64,000 bases of DNA, taken from Nocardia acidivorans NBRC 108247 (lineage in GTDB: Bacteria > Actinomycetota > Actinomycetes > Mycobacteriales > Mycobacteriaceae). The notes beneath the pieces were generated by a model, which saw nothing but the letters and a program-made list of their open reading frames with translations, searched no databases and was not told where the DNA came from. The DNA is taken from contig NZ_BDAW01000008.1 in NCBI RefSeq assembly GCF_001625085.1, positions 1 through 64,000 on the forward strand, read 5' to 3'. Positions within the stretch are counted from its first letter, which is position 1; each line of letters opens with the position of its first letter. The position numbers and the translations under genes were made by a program. Of this stretch, positions 17,210 to 26,672 are shown piece after piece.

Positions 17210-18253
17210 TCACCTGCACATCGGTGAGTACTCGCGGTGGCCACCGGGGGTCGCCGCATCGACGATCGCCGGGATGACCGGGCTGAGGAAGTCCGCGATG
17301 GTGATATTGAAGTCGCAGGCTTGCGCGCTCATCGCCGTGCTGTCGCCGGTGACCCGGGCCAATCCCTTGAATACCGCCGGGATATTGGCGCCGAGCGCGG
17401 CCATCCCGTCGGGGTTGGACACGATGGCCGACAGGAAGCCGGGCCGGCGTCCGAGCAGCGCGGCCAGATCCGGCGAGACACCGGTCATGATCGCCGAGAG
17501 CCGCGCCACCACCGTGGAGATCGACCCGATCGAGGAAATCATTTGATCGCGGCGGTCATTGAGGCCGGTGACGAGCGCGCGTACCTGGGTCAGGGTCGTC
17601 TCGAGCATCGATCCCTGTGCGGCCAGCGTGCGGGTGACGGCGTCGAGGCCGGTGATCACCCGGCCGAGAATCTCATCCGGTCCCGCGAGAGTCTGTGCCA
17701 GCCGCGAGGTTTCGGTGATCAGTGTCGCGATCGCGGTGGTGTCACCCTGGAGCGCTTTGATGAGCGCATTGGACATATTGCCGCGATTATCGGGATCGAG
17801 TGTGGTGAACAGCGGTTCGAATCCATTGAGCAGTGCGGTGACGTCGAAGGAGGGCTCGGTGTGTTCCACGGGAATGACGGCTCCGGCGGGTAGTCGTCCG
17901 GGCTGGCCGTAGTCGGCCCGGGACAGTCCGAGATACCGCTGCCCGACCAGATTCTGGTACACCACCGCGGCTTTGGTATCGCCGTAGACCGGCTGATCAC
18001 GCCGCACCCGGAAACGCACCCGGGCGTGCACCCCATCCAGGTCGACCGCATCGACCCGGCCCACCCGCACCCCGGCCACTCGCACATCGGAACCCGCTTT
18101 GAGACCGGAGGCATCGGTGAAGACGGCTGCATAGCTGTCCGTCGGACCGGACACATCGCGGCGCAGGGTCACCAGGATCATCCAGGTGAGCGATAGACAG
18201 ACGACCAGGAATACGGCGAGCCAGAGCACCTGCCGGCGATAGGCGGTGATCAT
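17210..18253 (-). CDS. MceB family protein
   Basis: The 347-residue Mce subunit has an N-terminal membrane helix (VLWLAVFLVVCLSLTWMILV), an MCE domain (ASGLKAGSDVRVAGVRVGRV) and a long helical part. ATG at 18253 overlaps the mceA stop as ATGA, which decides the start against longer in-frame extensions. The conserved NLVGQRYLGLS segment after the MCE domain is typical of MceB. Confidence 0.9.
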   Translation of the reverse strand: MITAYRRQVLWLAVFLVVCLSLTWMILVTLRRDVSGPTDSYAAVFTDASGLKAGSDVRVAGVRVGRVDAVDLDGVHARVRFRVRRDQPVYGDTKAAVVYQNLVGQRYLGLSRADYGQPGRLPAGAVIPVEHTEPSFDVTALLNGFEPLFTTLDPDNRGNMSNALIKALQGDTTAIATLITETSRLAQTLAGPDEILGRVITGLDAVTRTLAAQGSMLETTLTQVRALVTGLNDRRDQMISSIGSISTVVARLSAIMTGVSPDLAALLGRRPGFLSAIVSNPDGMAALGANIPAVFKGLARVTGDSTAMSAQACDFNITIADFLSPVIPAIVDAATPGGHREYSPMCR

Positions 18254-19518
18254 CGGCCACCGTCCAGTGGCGCGAAATCCGGTGGTGGAGCCGGGATCGC
18301 AAGCGGACCGAGAAGTATCCGGTCCGCCGAATCGGCGGCGGGCGGCAGTACCGGGAGTGCGACGGTTCCGGGCGGCGGGACATAGTTGCGCATGTCCGGA
18401 ATGCCGGTGGTCTCCGGTATCGGAGTCGTCTCCGGCGCGGAATCGCAACTGGGGCCGCGCAATCGGCCGTACACCGGACAGTCGGCGCGCACGTACAGCC
18501 GCAGCGGGGTCAAGGAGACCACCAGCCGGAAGGTGAAGGCGAGTTTGCTGCCGCTGCGTGTCCACAGCTCATCGAAGAACTTGTCGACGGTGTCGTTGAG
18601 CCGCACCATGACCGCCGGATATTTGGCGTGATTGTCGGCGAGTACGCCGACGACGGGAGTGAGATCGGTGGTGATCTCCACCAATTGATCGATGTGATTG
18701 TCGACGGCGCTGTTCATCGTGCCGAGCGTGGTGTGCGCTCCGGCCAGCAGTTGCATCAGCTGGGCCTGCTGTTCGGCGACGGTGCGCATCGGCGCGACCG
18801 CGTCGTGCAGGGCGTCGACGAGTTCGGGGGCGCTGCCGCGCAGGGTGGCGATGGCGGTCTCCCAGGTGTGCAGCGTGCCCGGGCCGGTATCACCGGCGCT
18901 GAGCGAATTCATTTCCGCCGTAACCCGATTGAGCCCGTCGACCGCGGCGGTGAGCGTGGGGCCCTGGCCCACGGTGGCGTCGGCGAGCGTGCGGATGAGA
19001 CCGAGGGTCTGGGCCGCGCCGGGCCGCGCCACCGCCGCCAGCAACTCGTGCACCTTGGCCAGCGTCCCCTGGAACAACTGGGTGGGTAGCGTCCGATCCT
19101 CGGCGATGCGCGAACCGTCCCGCAGTGCCGGGGCGTCGCCATTGTCGACCAGCTGCACCGAGGAGACCGCGAACGCGTTGGCAGGCACGATACGCGCGGT
19201 CACCGTATTCGGAATGTCTTGTGCGTACTGCGGTTTCAGGTCGATGTGCACGATATTCGGCGTGCCGTCCCGGGCCGGGGTGACCAGTCGCACCATGCCG
19301 ACCAGCACGCCGCGGAACTTCACATCGGATTTGCGGGGCAGCCCGTCGCCCACCGAGGTCAGTTCCGCGGTGACTCGAACGCGTTCGTCCAGACTGCCAT
19401 TGGATTTGGCGATCAGCAGCCACGCGCACAGTGCGCACGCCAGGGTGAAGACGGTTCCGGTCAGCAGCAGCGCCGCGGTGGACGGGCCGCGGCCGTCGAG
19501 TTCGAAGGTATTGGCCAT
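18250..19518 (-). CDS. MceA family protein
   Basis: The 422-residue first Mce subunit has an N-terminal membrane helix (AALLLTGTVFTLACALCAWL), an MCE domain (GDGLPRKSDVKFRGVLVGMV) and a helical segment, ending in a proline-rich tail. It starts 3 bp after the end of the second permease gene. No ATPase (MceG/Mkl) gene is in the window, as usual, because a single genomic copy normally energises all Mce systems. Confidence 0.9.
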   Translation of the reverse strand: MANTFELDGRGPSTAALLLTGTVFTLACALCAWLLIAKSNGSLDERVRVTAELTSVGDGLPRKSDVKFRGVLVGMVRLVTPARDGTPNIVHIDLKPQYAQDIPNTVTARIVPANAFAVSSVQLVDNGDAPALRDGSRIAEDRTLPTQLFQGTLAKVHELLAAVARPGAAQTLGLIRTLADATVGQGPTLTAAVDGLNRVTAEMNSLSAGDTGPGTLHTWETAIATLRGSAPELVDALHDAVAPMRTVAEQQAQLMQLLAGAHTTLGTMNSAVDNHIDQLVEITTDLTPVVGVLADNHAKYPAVMVRLNDTVDKFFDELWTRSGSKLAFTFRLVVSLTPLRLYVRADCPVYGRLRGPSCDSAPETTPIPETTGIPDMRNYVPPPGTVALPVLPPAADSADRILLGPLAIPAPPPDFAPLDGGR

Positions 19519-19521
19519 GGC

Positions 19522-20376
19522 TCAGCCACCCAGCCTTCCGCCGGCGTCGATTCCCCAGAACGCCATGGTCAAGAGCATGTTGAGAATCGTCATGAGGGTG
19601 ATGCCGGCGCGCATGGCGCGTCCGGCGGCAATGCCGACCCCGCGCGGGCCGCCGGTGGCGTAGAACCCGTAGTAGCACTGCACGGTGGCCATGATCGCCA
19701 CGAAGACGGCCACCTTGATCACCGCCAGGAGCATGTCGCGCCCGCTGAGCATGAGAGTGAAATAGTGCAGGTAGCTGCCGGACGGCTGGCCGCTGGAGAA
19801 TCCGACGACCGCTTGGCAGACAAGGAAATTCAAGGCCAGACAGGCGACGAACAGCGGTACCACCGCCAGGGCGGACGCCAGGACGCGCGTGCTCACCAGG
19901 TAGGGTATCGGCCGGATGGCGACCGATTCCAGGGCGTCGATCTCCTCGGCGATGCGCATGGCGCCCAGTTGCGCGGTGAACCGGCACCCGGCCTGGATGC
20001 CGAAGGCCAGTGCCGCCATCAGGGGCGCGAGCTCGCGTACGGCGGCGAGTGCGGTGATGAGTCCGGTGGCGGGCCCGAGACCGAGCAGGCTCAGCGCGTT
20101 GTAGCCCTCCAGTCCGACCACGGCCCCGCCCGCCGCACCGACGATGAGCACCACCCCCGCGGTGCCCCCGCCCACGACGACCGAACCATTGCCCCAGGTG
20201 ACATCGGAGAACAGGTGCAGGAATTCGCGCCGGTACCGGGTGAGCGCGAGCGGCACGCCGGCCATGGCCCGGAAGAAGAAGGCCACCATATGTCCCACCC
20301 GCGAGAGCTGATAGGACACCGGGCGCACGATCAGGGTGATCGGGCGCAGCGCCGCGGGGGAGTAGGTGGCCGCCAT
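19522..20376 (-). CDS. YrbE-B family Mce permease
   Basis: This is an integral-membrane permease of 284 residues of the MlaE/YrbE type, with several membrane segments (VVGGGTAGVVLIVGAAGGAVV, AVVPLFVACLALNFLV and others). The conserved coupling motif AEEIDALESVAIRPIPYLVSTR is the expected contact site for the MceG ATPase. It follows the first permease gene with one intervening base. Together they form the membrane channel feeding the Mce tunnel. Confidence 0.92.
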   Translation of the reverse strand: MAATYSPAALRPITLIVRPVSYQLSRVGHMVAFFFRAMAGVPLALTRYRREFLHLFSDVTWGNGSVVVGGGTAGVVLIVGAAGGAVVGLEGYNALSLLGLGPATGLITALAAVRELAPLMAALAFGIQAGCRFTAQLGAMRIAEEIDALESVAIRPIPYLVSTRVLASALAVVPLFVACLALNFLVCQAVVGFSSGQPSGSYLHYFTLMLSGRDMLLAVIKVAVFVAIMATVQCYYGFYATGGPRGVGIAAGRAMRAGITLMTILNMLLTMAFWGIDAGGRLGG

Positions 20377-20377
20377 A

Positions 20378-21238
20378 TCAGAAGCTCGCCTTGGGGAACA
20401 GGATCAGATACATCTGGGTGAACAGCACATTGACCACCATGAGCAGCAGAATCGACTGCACCACAGCGGCATTCACCGAATTCGCCACACCGGCCGCGCC
20501 GTGCCGGGTGTCCAGGCCCTTGTAGCAGGCCACGATCGCGACGATCATCCCGAACACCACCGCCTTGATCAGGGTCAGGACGAGATCGCTGACGGTGGCG
20601 AAGGAGGAGAAGGTGGCGGTGTAACTGCCCGGGGCGCCGCCCTGGAGCACGACCGTGAACGCGTATCCGGCGAGAAAGCCGATGAAGCAGGTGAATCCGG
20701 TCAGTGCCACCGCCACCACGACCGAGGCCGCCAGCCGGGGCACCACCAGGCGTCGAATCACCGAAACGCCCATCACCTCCATGGCGTCGGTCTCCTCGCG
20801 AATGGTGCGCGAGCCCAGATCGGCGCTGATGGCCGAGCCGACGGCCGCCGCCATGAGGATCGCGGCCACCAGTGGTGCGCCCTGCCGGATGGTGGCCAGC
20901 CCGTTGGCGGCGCCCGCCATCGATGTGGCACCCAATTGCCCTGCGAGCAAACCGAATTGAATGGACAGCGTGACGCTGATGGGTACCGTGACGAAGAGCG
21001 TCGGCACCACCGCGGTGCGGGCCATGAAGGTGGCCTGTTCGACGAATTCCCGAAAGGGGAAGCGCCACCGCACGATATCGGCCCCCAGGTAGCGCAAGGC
21101 GCGCAGGCCGAGCACCACCTGTCCGCCGACGGTGCTCAGCGCGGCCAGCGGATGCCGTTCGGCGTAGCCGCGCGACCAACGCACGACCTCGGCCGCCGCG
21201 GTACTCGGCATGGGGGAGGGGGTGTAGTCGGTCGTCAC
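20378..21238 (-). CDS. YrbE-A family Mce permease
   Basis: The 286-residue MlaE/YrbE permease has the coupling motif [20 protein letters not shown] and hydrophobic segments such as [16 protein letters not shown] and [16 protein letters not shown]. The start is GTG at 21238, overlapping the P450 stop as GTGA. This overlap ties the P450 gene to the transport operon at the translational level. An in-frame start 21 bp upstream is possible but less likely. Confidence 0.9.
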   Translation of the reverse strand: MTTDYTPSPMPSTAAAEVVRWSRGYAERHPLAALSTVGGQVVLGLRALRYLGADIVRWRFPFREFVEQATFMARTAVVPTLFVTVPISVTLSIQFGLLAGQLGATSMAGAANGLATIRQGAPLVAAILMAAAVGSAISADLGSRTIREETDAMEVMGVSVIRRLVVPRLAASVVVAVALTGFTCFIGFLAGYAFTVVLQGGAPGSYTATFSSFATVSDLVLTLIKAVVFGMIVAIVACYKGLDTRHGAAGVANSVNAAVVQSILLLMVVNVLFTQMYLILFPKASF

Positions 21239-22503
21239 CGCCGCTCCCCTTCGGTGCACACCACGGACAGCCGTTGGAATCCGCGCAGCATGAAGCTGGG
21301 CTCGTAGGCGAAATCGTTGTCCCGATCCAGCTGCAGGGTGCCGAAGCGGGCCGCGAGCTCCTCGAGTGCGATGCGGCTCTCCAGCCGGGCCAGCGGCGCA
21401 CCCAGGCAGGCATGAATGCCCGCGCCGAAGGCCAAGTGGGCCTTGGCGTTCGGCCGATCGGGATCGAATTCGTCCGGATCGGTGAATATCTCCTGGTCGC
21501 GATTGGCGGAGCCGAAGACCAGGACCACCAATTGTCCGGCGGGGATGGTGTAGTCCCCGAGTGTGGCCTCGGCCTTGGTGATGCGGAACATCGACTGCAC
21601 CGGGCTCAGGAACCGCAGCCCCTCCTCGATGATGTCGGCCGCGCGTTCGGCGGGGCGCTCGCGCAGTTCGGCCCAGAGCCGGGGTTCGCGCGCCAGTTCG
21701 TGCAGGACGCCGCCGAGAAGTTTGGTGGAGGTCTCGTTACCGGCGATGAGCAGCTGCACGATGATATTGAGAATCGCTCCGGTACTGAGCGGTTCGTCCT
21801 GGTTGTCCATGCTGTGCGCAGTGACCAGGCCGCTGAGCAGATCGTCCCGGGGATCGGCGCGACGGTCGTCCAACCGGGCGGCGAAGTACCGCTGGAACTC
21901 CACCATATTGCGCGCCTGTTCGAGCAGGCCCGCGTCGTCGAGTTGCCCGCCCACCGTCGCGGTGAATTGATCGGACCACCGCTTGAAATCGTGGATGCGA
22001 TCGCCGGGCACATTGAGCACCGTGGCGATCACTCGCAGCGGGAGCGGTGCGGCGAACCGTTCAATCGTCTCGACCGGCGCGCCGTCCGGTAGCGCTGCTA
22101 CTAATTCCCTTGCGATGGAACGGATCTCGGGTTCGAGCCGGGCGATGAACCGGGGCGTGAACGCCTTGGCGAGCATGCGCCGGTAGTAGTGATGTTCGGG
22201 CGGGTCGGCGGTGAGCAGCGTCGGCACCGGCGGCCAGCCCTGTGCCGTGATGGCCTCGACCTCGGCTTTGATGCGGTCCGGTATCGGCATCTGGGGCAGG
22301 CCGAAGGCGGAAGAGAAGGTGTCGTGATCGGCGAGCGCCTTGGCGACCAGGTCCCGTGAGGTGACGAACCACATCCCCCGCGCGGCGACGAAGTGCACGG
22401 GTGCGTGCGTGCGCAGTGCCCGGTGCCAGGGGTGCGGGCATTGCAGTGTCTGGGGATCCAGCGGGTCGAAGGCATCGATGGAGTGGGCCGGGGTCGCGGT
22501 CAA
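21235..22503 (-). CDS. Cytochrome P450, first gene of the mce operon
   Basis: The 422-residue soluble bacterial cytochrome P450 has the oxygen-activation motif AGNETST (254-260), the ExxR pair E294 and R297, and the heme loop [20 protein letters not shown] with C366. I chose TTG at 22503 because GGAGG lies exactly 5 nt upstream and no ATG or GTG fits; this gives the normal P450 length. It is the promoter-proximal gene of a 12-gene operon with yrbE, mce, D27-like and CCD genes. A [3Fe-4S] ferredoxin in the divergent 25.7-35.7 kb operon may supply electrons. Its substrate is unknown. Confidence 0.9.
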   Translation of the reverse strand: MTATPAHSIDAFDPLDPQTLQCPHPWHRALRTHAPVHFVAARGMWFVTSRDLVAKALADHDTFSSAFGLPQMPIPDRIKAEVEAITAQGWPPVPTLLTADPPEHHYYRRMLAKAFTPRFIARLEPEIRSIARELVAALPDGAPVETIERFAAPLPLRVIATVLNVPGDRIHDFKRWSDQFTATVGGQLDDAGLLEQARNMVEFQRYFAARLDDRRADPRDDLLSGLVTAHSMDNQDEPLSTGAILNIIVQLLIAGNETSTKLLGGVLHELAREPRLWAELRERPAERAADIIEEGLRFLSPVQSMFRITKAEATLGDYTIPAGQLVVLVFGSANRDQEIFTDPDEFDPDRPNAKAHLAFGAGIHACLGAPLARLESRIALEELAARFGTLQLDRDNDFAYEPSFMLRGFQRLSVVCTEGERR

Positions 22504-22565
22504 GGCGGCCTCCAAAGGGTTTGTCGGCCACGAGATTTCGTGGCGTTCGAGCCGATCGGCTCGTG

Positions 22566-22600
22566 CTTGACTAATTAGTCGACCAATATAATAGTGATAT
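22566..22600. promoter_or_regulatory. Operator-like site C in the divergent P450/SDR promoter
   Basis: Between the P450 (minus) and SDR (plus) start codons lies the perfect palindrome GACTAATTAGTC (22569-22580), followed by GACCAATATAATA. Its 21-bp core (22572-22592) resembles site A at 13 positions and site B at 12. A TetR dimer here could repress both divergent operons at once. The AT-rich bases also provide likely -10 elements. Confidence 0.65.
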
Positions 22601-22648
22601 GGATCATAAGCAAGTGGGTGTAAACGCCCGGGGGATCGGAGGATTCGC

Positions 22649-23410
22649 GTGAAAGCTCTGGTGACAGGTGCCGGCAGGGGCATTGGCCGGGCGATCGCGC
22701 ACCGGCTCGCGGCGGACGGTGCGGAGGTCATCGCCGTGGACCTCGACGGGGAGGCGGCCGAGGCGACCGCGAAATCCGTCGGCGGGCGGGCGGTGCGCTG
22801 TGACATCTCCGTGGAGGCCGCCGTGGCCGACTTGGCCGAAAATGTCGGTGCCCTGGATATTCTGGTGAACAACGCCGGTATCTGGCATTCGCACACCCTC
22901 GCCGAGTCCAGTCTGGCCGAGATGGAGCAGGTGCTGCGCACCAATGTGCTGGGCAGCTGGCTGGTCACCCGTGCGCTGGTGCCGAAGTTCGGCGGAGCGG
23001 GTGGCGCCATCGTCAATCTGTCCTCGGTGGTCGCGGTCACCGGAGCCCAGGGCCGTGGCGCGTACTCCGCCTCCAAGGCCGGAATCATTGCCCTGACAAG
23101 GCAGATGGCCTCGGAGTACGCGCCACTGGGGATTCGCGTCAATGCCGTCGGGCCGGGTCTGGTGGTCACCGAGGGCACCTCGGGCGAGTTCGGTCATCCG
23201 GGCGTGCGGGAGGCGATCGGCGCTGCCCTGCCGCTGGGCCGACTCGGCCGACCCGACGATATCGCCTCGGTGGTGAGCTTCTTCGCCTCACCCGCGGCCG
23301 GCTATGTCACGGGTCAGACGCTCTTCGTCGACGGCGGGTGGACCATCAACGGTTCGGCCTTCATCGCCGATGCCGTCCAGGGCTTCCTGGTCCGCGCTAC
23401 GACGTCGTAA
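22649..23410 (+). CDS. Short-chain dehydrogenase/reductase
   Basis: This is a 253-residue classical NAD(P)-dependent SDR of the FabG-like group. TGAGRGIG binds the cofactor (residues 6-13), NNAG stabilises the fold (74-77), and the catalytic set is S126, Y139 and K143 in YSASK. The start is GTG at 22649 after CGGAGG. It is the first gene of a short operon with the Rieske oxygenase and probably oxidises or reduces a hydroxyl or keto group on the imported compound. The substrate is not determinable. Confidence 0.88.
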   Translation: MKALVTGAGRGIGRAIAHRLAADGAEVIAVDLDGEAAEATAKSVGGRAVRCDISVEAAVADLAENVGALDILVNNAGIWHSHTLAESSLAEMEQVLRTNVLGSWLVTRALVPKFGGAGGAIVNLSSVVAVTGAQGRGAYSASKAGIIALTRQMASEYAPLGIRVNAVGPGLVVTEGTSGEFGHPGVREAIGAALPLGRLGRPDDIASVVSFFASPAAGYVTGQTLFVDGGWTINGSAFIADAVQGFLVRATTS

Positions 23411-23453
23411 TCGATTGCGAAGCAAAATAATTCACAGACATCGGAGAATTCTC

Positions 23454-24851
23454 ATGACCGATATCGACACCCCGCGCGACCGCGCGCCCGGTCAGGCGCG
23501 CTCGGGTGGACCCTCCGTGCAGAGCCTGCTCGCCACCGATACCCGGACCGTGCCCGCACCCCTGCTCGAGGAGTCCTACGAATTCCTCGGCTCGCAGGAC
23601 ATCGGCAAGGACCGCTATCTGAGCCCGGAATTCCACCGGCGCGAGGTGGACAAGCTGTGGAAGCGGGTGTGGCAGATGGCATGCCGGGAGGAGGACATAC
23701 CCGAACCCGGGGACTACCTCGTCTACGACATCGCCGATCTGTCGCTGATCGTGCTGCGCACCGAGACGGGGGAGATCCGCGCCTATCACAATGCCTGCCT
23801 GCACCGCGGCACGCGGCTCTGCGACGACACCGGGCATGCCGCCCAATTGCGCTGTCCCTTCCACGGTTTCACCTGGAATCTGCAGGGCGCGCTCACCGAT
23901 GTGCCCAGCCGCTGGGACTTCCCGCACGTGCGGGACGAGAAGTTCGCGCTGCCCGAGGCGGCGACCGGGGTATGGGCGGGATACGTGTTCGTCAATCCGG
24001 ATCCGGCCGCCCGGCCGCTGCTGGAATTCCTCGGCGACCTCGACAAGCACCTGTCGCCGTATCGGCTGAGAGAGCGGTTCAAAGCCGTCCACGTGGCCAA
24101 GGTGATCGAGTGCAATTGGAAGGTCGCGCTCGAGGCGTTCATCGAGTCCTATCACGTCATCGCCACCCACCCGCAGCTGCTGGACTATCTGGGCGATGCG
24201 AATACCCAGTACGACATCTATCCCGGAACAGAGGGCGGCCCCGGCTTCAATCGCATGATCACCCCGCAGGCCACCAGCAGCCCGCTGCTCGGTGAACAGC
24301 TCGAGCCCCAGGATGTGCTCGAGGCCATGTTCCGTGACTTCTACCCCGAGGGTGTCGGCAATTTCGAAGTACCCGAAGGCGGTTCGGCGCGGACCGTGGT
24401 CGCCGGCGCGTTGCGGGATCGGCTCGGCCAGCTCACCGGTGCGGATCTGAGCGGAACCAGCGACTCCGAGATCGTGGACGCCATCGAATACTTCATGTTC
24501 CCCAACTTCGCCCCGTGGGCGGGGGTGGGCGCACCGCTGACCTATCGCTTCCGGCCGTACGGGAACGATCCCGATCGGTGCGTTTTCGACATCATGATGC
24601 TGTACCCGCTGCCGCCCGGCGTTCCCAAACCCAAGGGCGTGCCGATTCACTGGCTGGGGCCGGAGCAGGATTACACCGCCGCACCGGAATTGGGTGCGCT
24701 GGTGGCGGTCTACAACCAGGACCTGGCCAACCTCCCCAAGGTGCAGCGCGGTCTCAAGGCCATGACCAAGCCCGGGGTGACGCTGGCCAACTATCAGGAG
24801 ATCCGGATCCGGCAATTCCACCGCGATCTCGACGCACAACTCGATTCCTGA
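23454..24851 (+). CDS. Rieske non-heme iron aromatic-ring-hydroxylating-type oxygenase, alpha subunit
   Basis: This 465-residue oxygenase subunit has an N-terminal Rieske [2Fe-2S] domain, with ligands C115 and H117 in CLHRG and C134 and H137 in CPFHG. The C-terminal catalytic domain holds the mononuclear iron site, seen as ESYHVIATHP with H234 and H239 plus downstream acidic residues. It inserts oxygen using electrons from a ferredoxin. No beta subunit is adjacent, so it is probably of the homo-oligomeric type. ATG at 23454 was chosen over an upstream extension that overlaps the SDR gene. The plant-type ferredoxin at 31706 is a possible electron donor. Confidence 0.9.
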   Translation: MTDIDTPRDRAPGQARSGGPSVQSLLATDTRTVPAPLLEESYEFLGSQDIGKDRYLSPEFHRREVDKLWKRVWQMACREEDIPEPGDYLVYDIADLSLIVLRTETGEIRAYHNACLHRGTRLCDDTGHAAQLRCPFHGFTWNLQGALTDVPSRWDFPHVRDEKFALPEAATGVWAGYVFVNPDPAARPLLEFLGDLDKHLSPYRLRERFKAVHVAKVIECNWKVALEAFIESYHVIATHPQLLDYLGDANTQYDIYPGTEGGPGFNRMITPQATSSPLLGEQLEPQDVLEAMFRDFYPEGVGNFEVPEGGSARTVVAGALRDRLGQLTGADLSGTSDSEIVDAIEYFMFPNFAPWAGVGAPLTYRFRPYGNDPDRCVFDIMMLYPLPPGVPKPKGVPIHWLGPEQDYTAAPELGALVAVYNQDLANLPKVQRGLKAMTKPGVTLANYQEIRIRQFHRDLDAQLDS

Positions 24852-24918
24852 CCCGGGCGCGGGCATGGCGTGGAGTGCCGGTGCGATCGCATACGGCCGA
24901 TCGCGCGATAATTCCGAC

Positions 24919-25581
24919 ATGACGGAGCGTAAGCCAGGTAAGTCCGGTCCCGGTCGCCCGGCCGGGAGTGACAGCGTCGATACCCGCCAGCGGGTGCTCG
25001 AGGCGGCCATCAGCTGTTTCGCGCAGTACGGCTACGGTCCCGCCACCAATAGCGTGATCGCCGAGATCGCCGGGGTCACAGCGGGTTCGGTCTTCTACCA
25101 CTTCGGCACCAAGAGCCGTTTGTTCGAAGCCGTCTGCGCCGAGGTGTACGGCCGGATCGTGGAGCGTTCCTCGGCGGCCATCGCGGGTGCGCTCTCGGTG
25201 CGCGAGTTGTTGCGGGCGCTGTTGAGCGTGTCGATGCGGCTCAACCACGAACATCCCGAACTGGCCGGATTCGTCGTCACCGCCCCGATCGACGCGCGCC
25301 GGCACAAGGAGTTGTCCGAGGCGTTCGCCGCGGTCAACACCACCATGATCACGGGACTGGCCGAGGCGGTCGTGCGTGGTCAGGAGGCGGAACAGATTCC
25401 CGCCGAACTGGATCCGGTGCAGGTGGCTCGGCTGATCCTGGCCGTGGTCGACGGATTCGCGCACGCGGCGGCGGCCAGTGATCCGATCGCCATGGACACC
25501 CTGGACGAACTTTTCGAAAAGCTACTGCTGGACGACGCCGCGGAGCGCACCCGGCGCTCTTCCGCACGGCGTACCGGATAG
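24919..25581 (+). CDS. TetR family regulator, candidate master regulator of the locus
   Basis: The 220-residue regulator has an N-terminal TetR helix-turn-helix (about 20-68): RVLEAAISCFAQYGYGPATN, then IAEIAGVTAGSVFYHFGTKS. The C-terminal ligand and dimerisation domain is helical. ATG at 24919 removes an unrelated N-terminal extension. It lies between the Rieske oxygenase and the E1 operon, next to operator-like site B and 2.3 kb from site C. These positions make it the best candidate for binding the shared palindromic sites. The inducer is probably the imported compound or a CoA thioester of it, by analogy with KstR, but this is inference. Confidence 0.85.
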   Translation: MTERKPGKSGPGRPAGSDSVDTRQRVLEAAISCFAQYGYGPATNSVIAEIAGVTAGSVFYHFGTKSRLFEAVCAEVYGRIVERSSAAIAGALSVRELLRALLSVSMRLNHEHPELAGFVVTAPIDARRHKELSEAFAAVNTTMITGLAEAVVRGQEAEQIPAELDPVQVARLILAVVDGFAHAAAASDPIAMDTLDELFEKLLLDDAAERTRRSSARRTG

Positions 25582-25636
25582 CCTGCGGCACCGCCACTTT
25601 CACGCCCACGCACGCGTTGACGAGGATGGTGACGCA

Positions 25637-25668
25637 TGTTACAAATTAATTGATGGACTAACTAATAG
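25637..25668. promoter_or_regulatory. Operator-like site B upstream of the E1 operon
   Basis: The sequence TGTTACAAATTAATTGATGG followed by ACTAACTAATA aligns almost base for base with site A before the carotenoid oxygenase gene. The cores 25647-25667 and 6683-6703 share 16 of 21 bases, and the similarity continues upstream through TGTTAC. It ends just before the E1-alpha start codon, so a bound repressor would block transcription or initiation. Confidence 0.68.
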
Positions 25669-25679
25669 TGAGGATTGCC

Positions 25680-26672
25680 GTGGACGACACCACCGTTCCA
25701 GCCGATATCGGCCCGGAAACCCTCCTGTCGATATTCACCGTCGCCACCCGAATCAAGCTGTGCGATGAGAAGTTTCGCTCGTTGGTCCTGGCGGGACAGG
25801 TCAGCGCCCAGTACTACTCGCCGCGCGGACAGGAAATCGTCTCCGCCGCGGTCGGCGCACTGCTGCGACCCGACGACCAGGTGGTGACCACCTATCGCGG
25901 ACTGCACGACCAACTCGCCAAAGGTGTTCCGCTGCGCGAACTCTGGGCCGAATTCTTCGGCCGGGCGACCGGCCTGTGCAAGGGCAAGGGCGGGCCGATG
26001 CACATCACCCATCCCGCGTCGGGCCTGATGGTCACCACCGGCATCGTCGGCGGCGGCCTGCCGATCGCGGCGGGGCTGGCGCTGGCCGCACAGCTGCGCG
26101 GCACCGATCAGGTGACGGTGGTCAATTTCGGCGACGGCGCGACCAATATCGGTGCGTTCCACGAGGCCTGCAATCTCGCCGGACTCTGGCGGCTGCCGAT
26201 CGTATTCTGCTGCCAGAACAACCAATACGCCGAGCACACCGCCTACGCGGACGGGACCAGCGTCGCGCGCATCGCCGATCGGGCCGCGGCCTACAACTTT
26301 CCCGGCGTGCGCGTGGACGGCAATGATCCGATCGAGATGTACCGCGCCGCGAAACAGGCCGTCGACCGCGCGCGGGCCGGTGCCGGGCCGACCCTGCTCG
26401 AAGCCATGACCTTCCGCTTCCACGGGCATCAGATGTCCGATCAGAACGAGTACATGAAACCCGGTGAACTGGCCGCGGCCCGCGCCGCCGATCCCGTGCT
26501 CCGCATGCGGGAATGGCTGGTGGCCACCGGGTTCGCCACCGCCGACCAGCTCGGCGCGCTCGAGGCGGAGGCCGCGGCCGCGGTGGCGGACGCGTACCGA
26601 TTCGCACAGCAAAGCCCGGCGGCCGAACTCTCCGAGCTGCTCACCGATGTCTACCAGGAGGCGCTGGCATGA
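25680..26672 (+). CDS. Thiamine-diphosphate-dependent dehydrogenase E1 alpha (acetoin/2-oxoacid type)
   Basis: The 330-residue protein is the alpha subunit of an E1 component like those of acetoin or 2-oxoacid dehydrogenases. The thiamine diphosphate motif runs from GDGATN (about 151-156) to NNQ (about 180). CKGKGGPMHI and the YRGLHDQ active-site region are also typical. I prefer GTG at 25680, which follows GTGAGG with a 6-nt spacer, over GTG at 25668, which abuts the operator. The ATGA overlap with the beta subunit indicates coupling. Decarboxylation of a 2-oxo acid or C-C cleavage of an acyloin is expected. No full E2 or E3 gene is present nearby. Confidence 0.88.
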   Translation: MDDTTVPADIGPETLLSIFTVATRIKLCDEKFRSLVLAGQVSAQYYSPRGQEIVSAAVGALLRPDDQVVTTYRGLHDQLAKGVPLRELWAEFFGRATGLCKGKGGPMHITHPASGLMVTTGIVGGGLPIAAGLALAAQLRGTDQVTVVNFGDGATNIGAFHEACNLAGLWRLPIVFCCQNNQYAEHTAYADGTSVARIADRAAAYNFPGVRVDGNDPIEMYRAAKQAVDRARAGAGPTLLEAMTFRFHGHQMSDQNEYMKPGELAAARAADPVLRMREWLVATGFATADQLGALEAEAAAAVADAYRFAQQSPAAELSELLTDVYQEALA

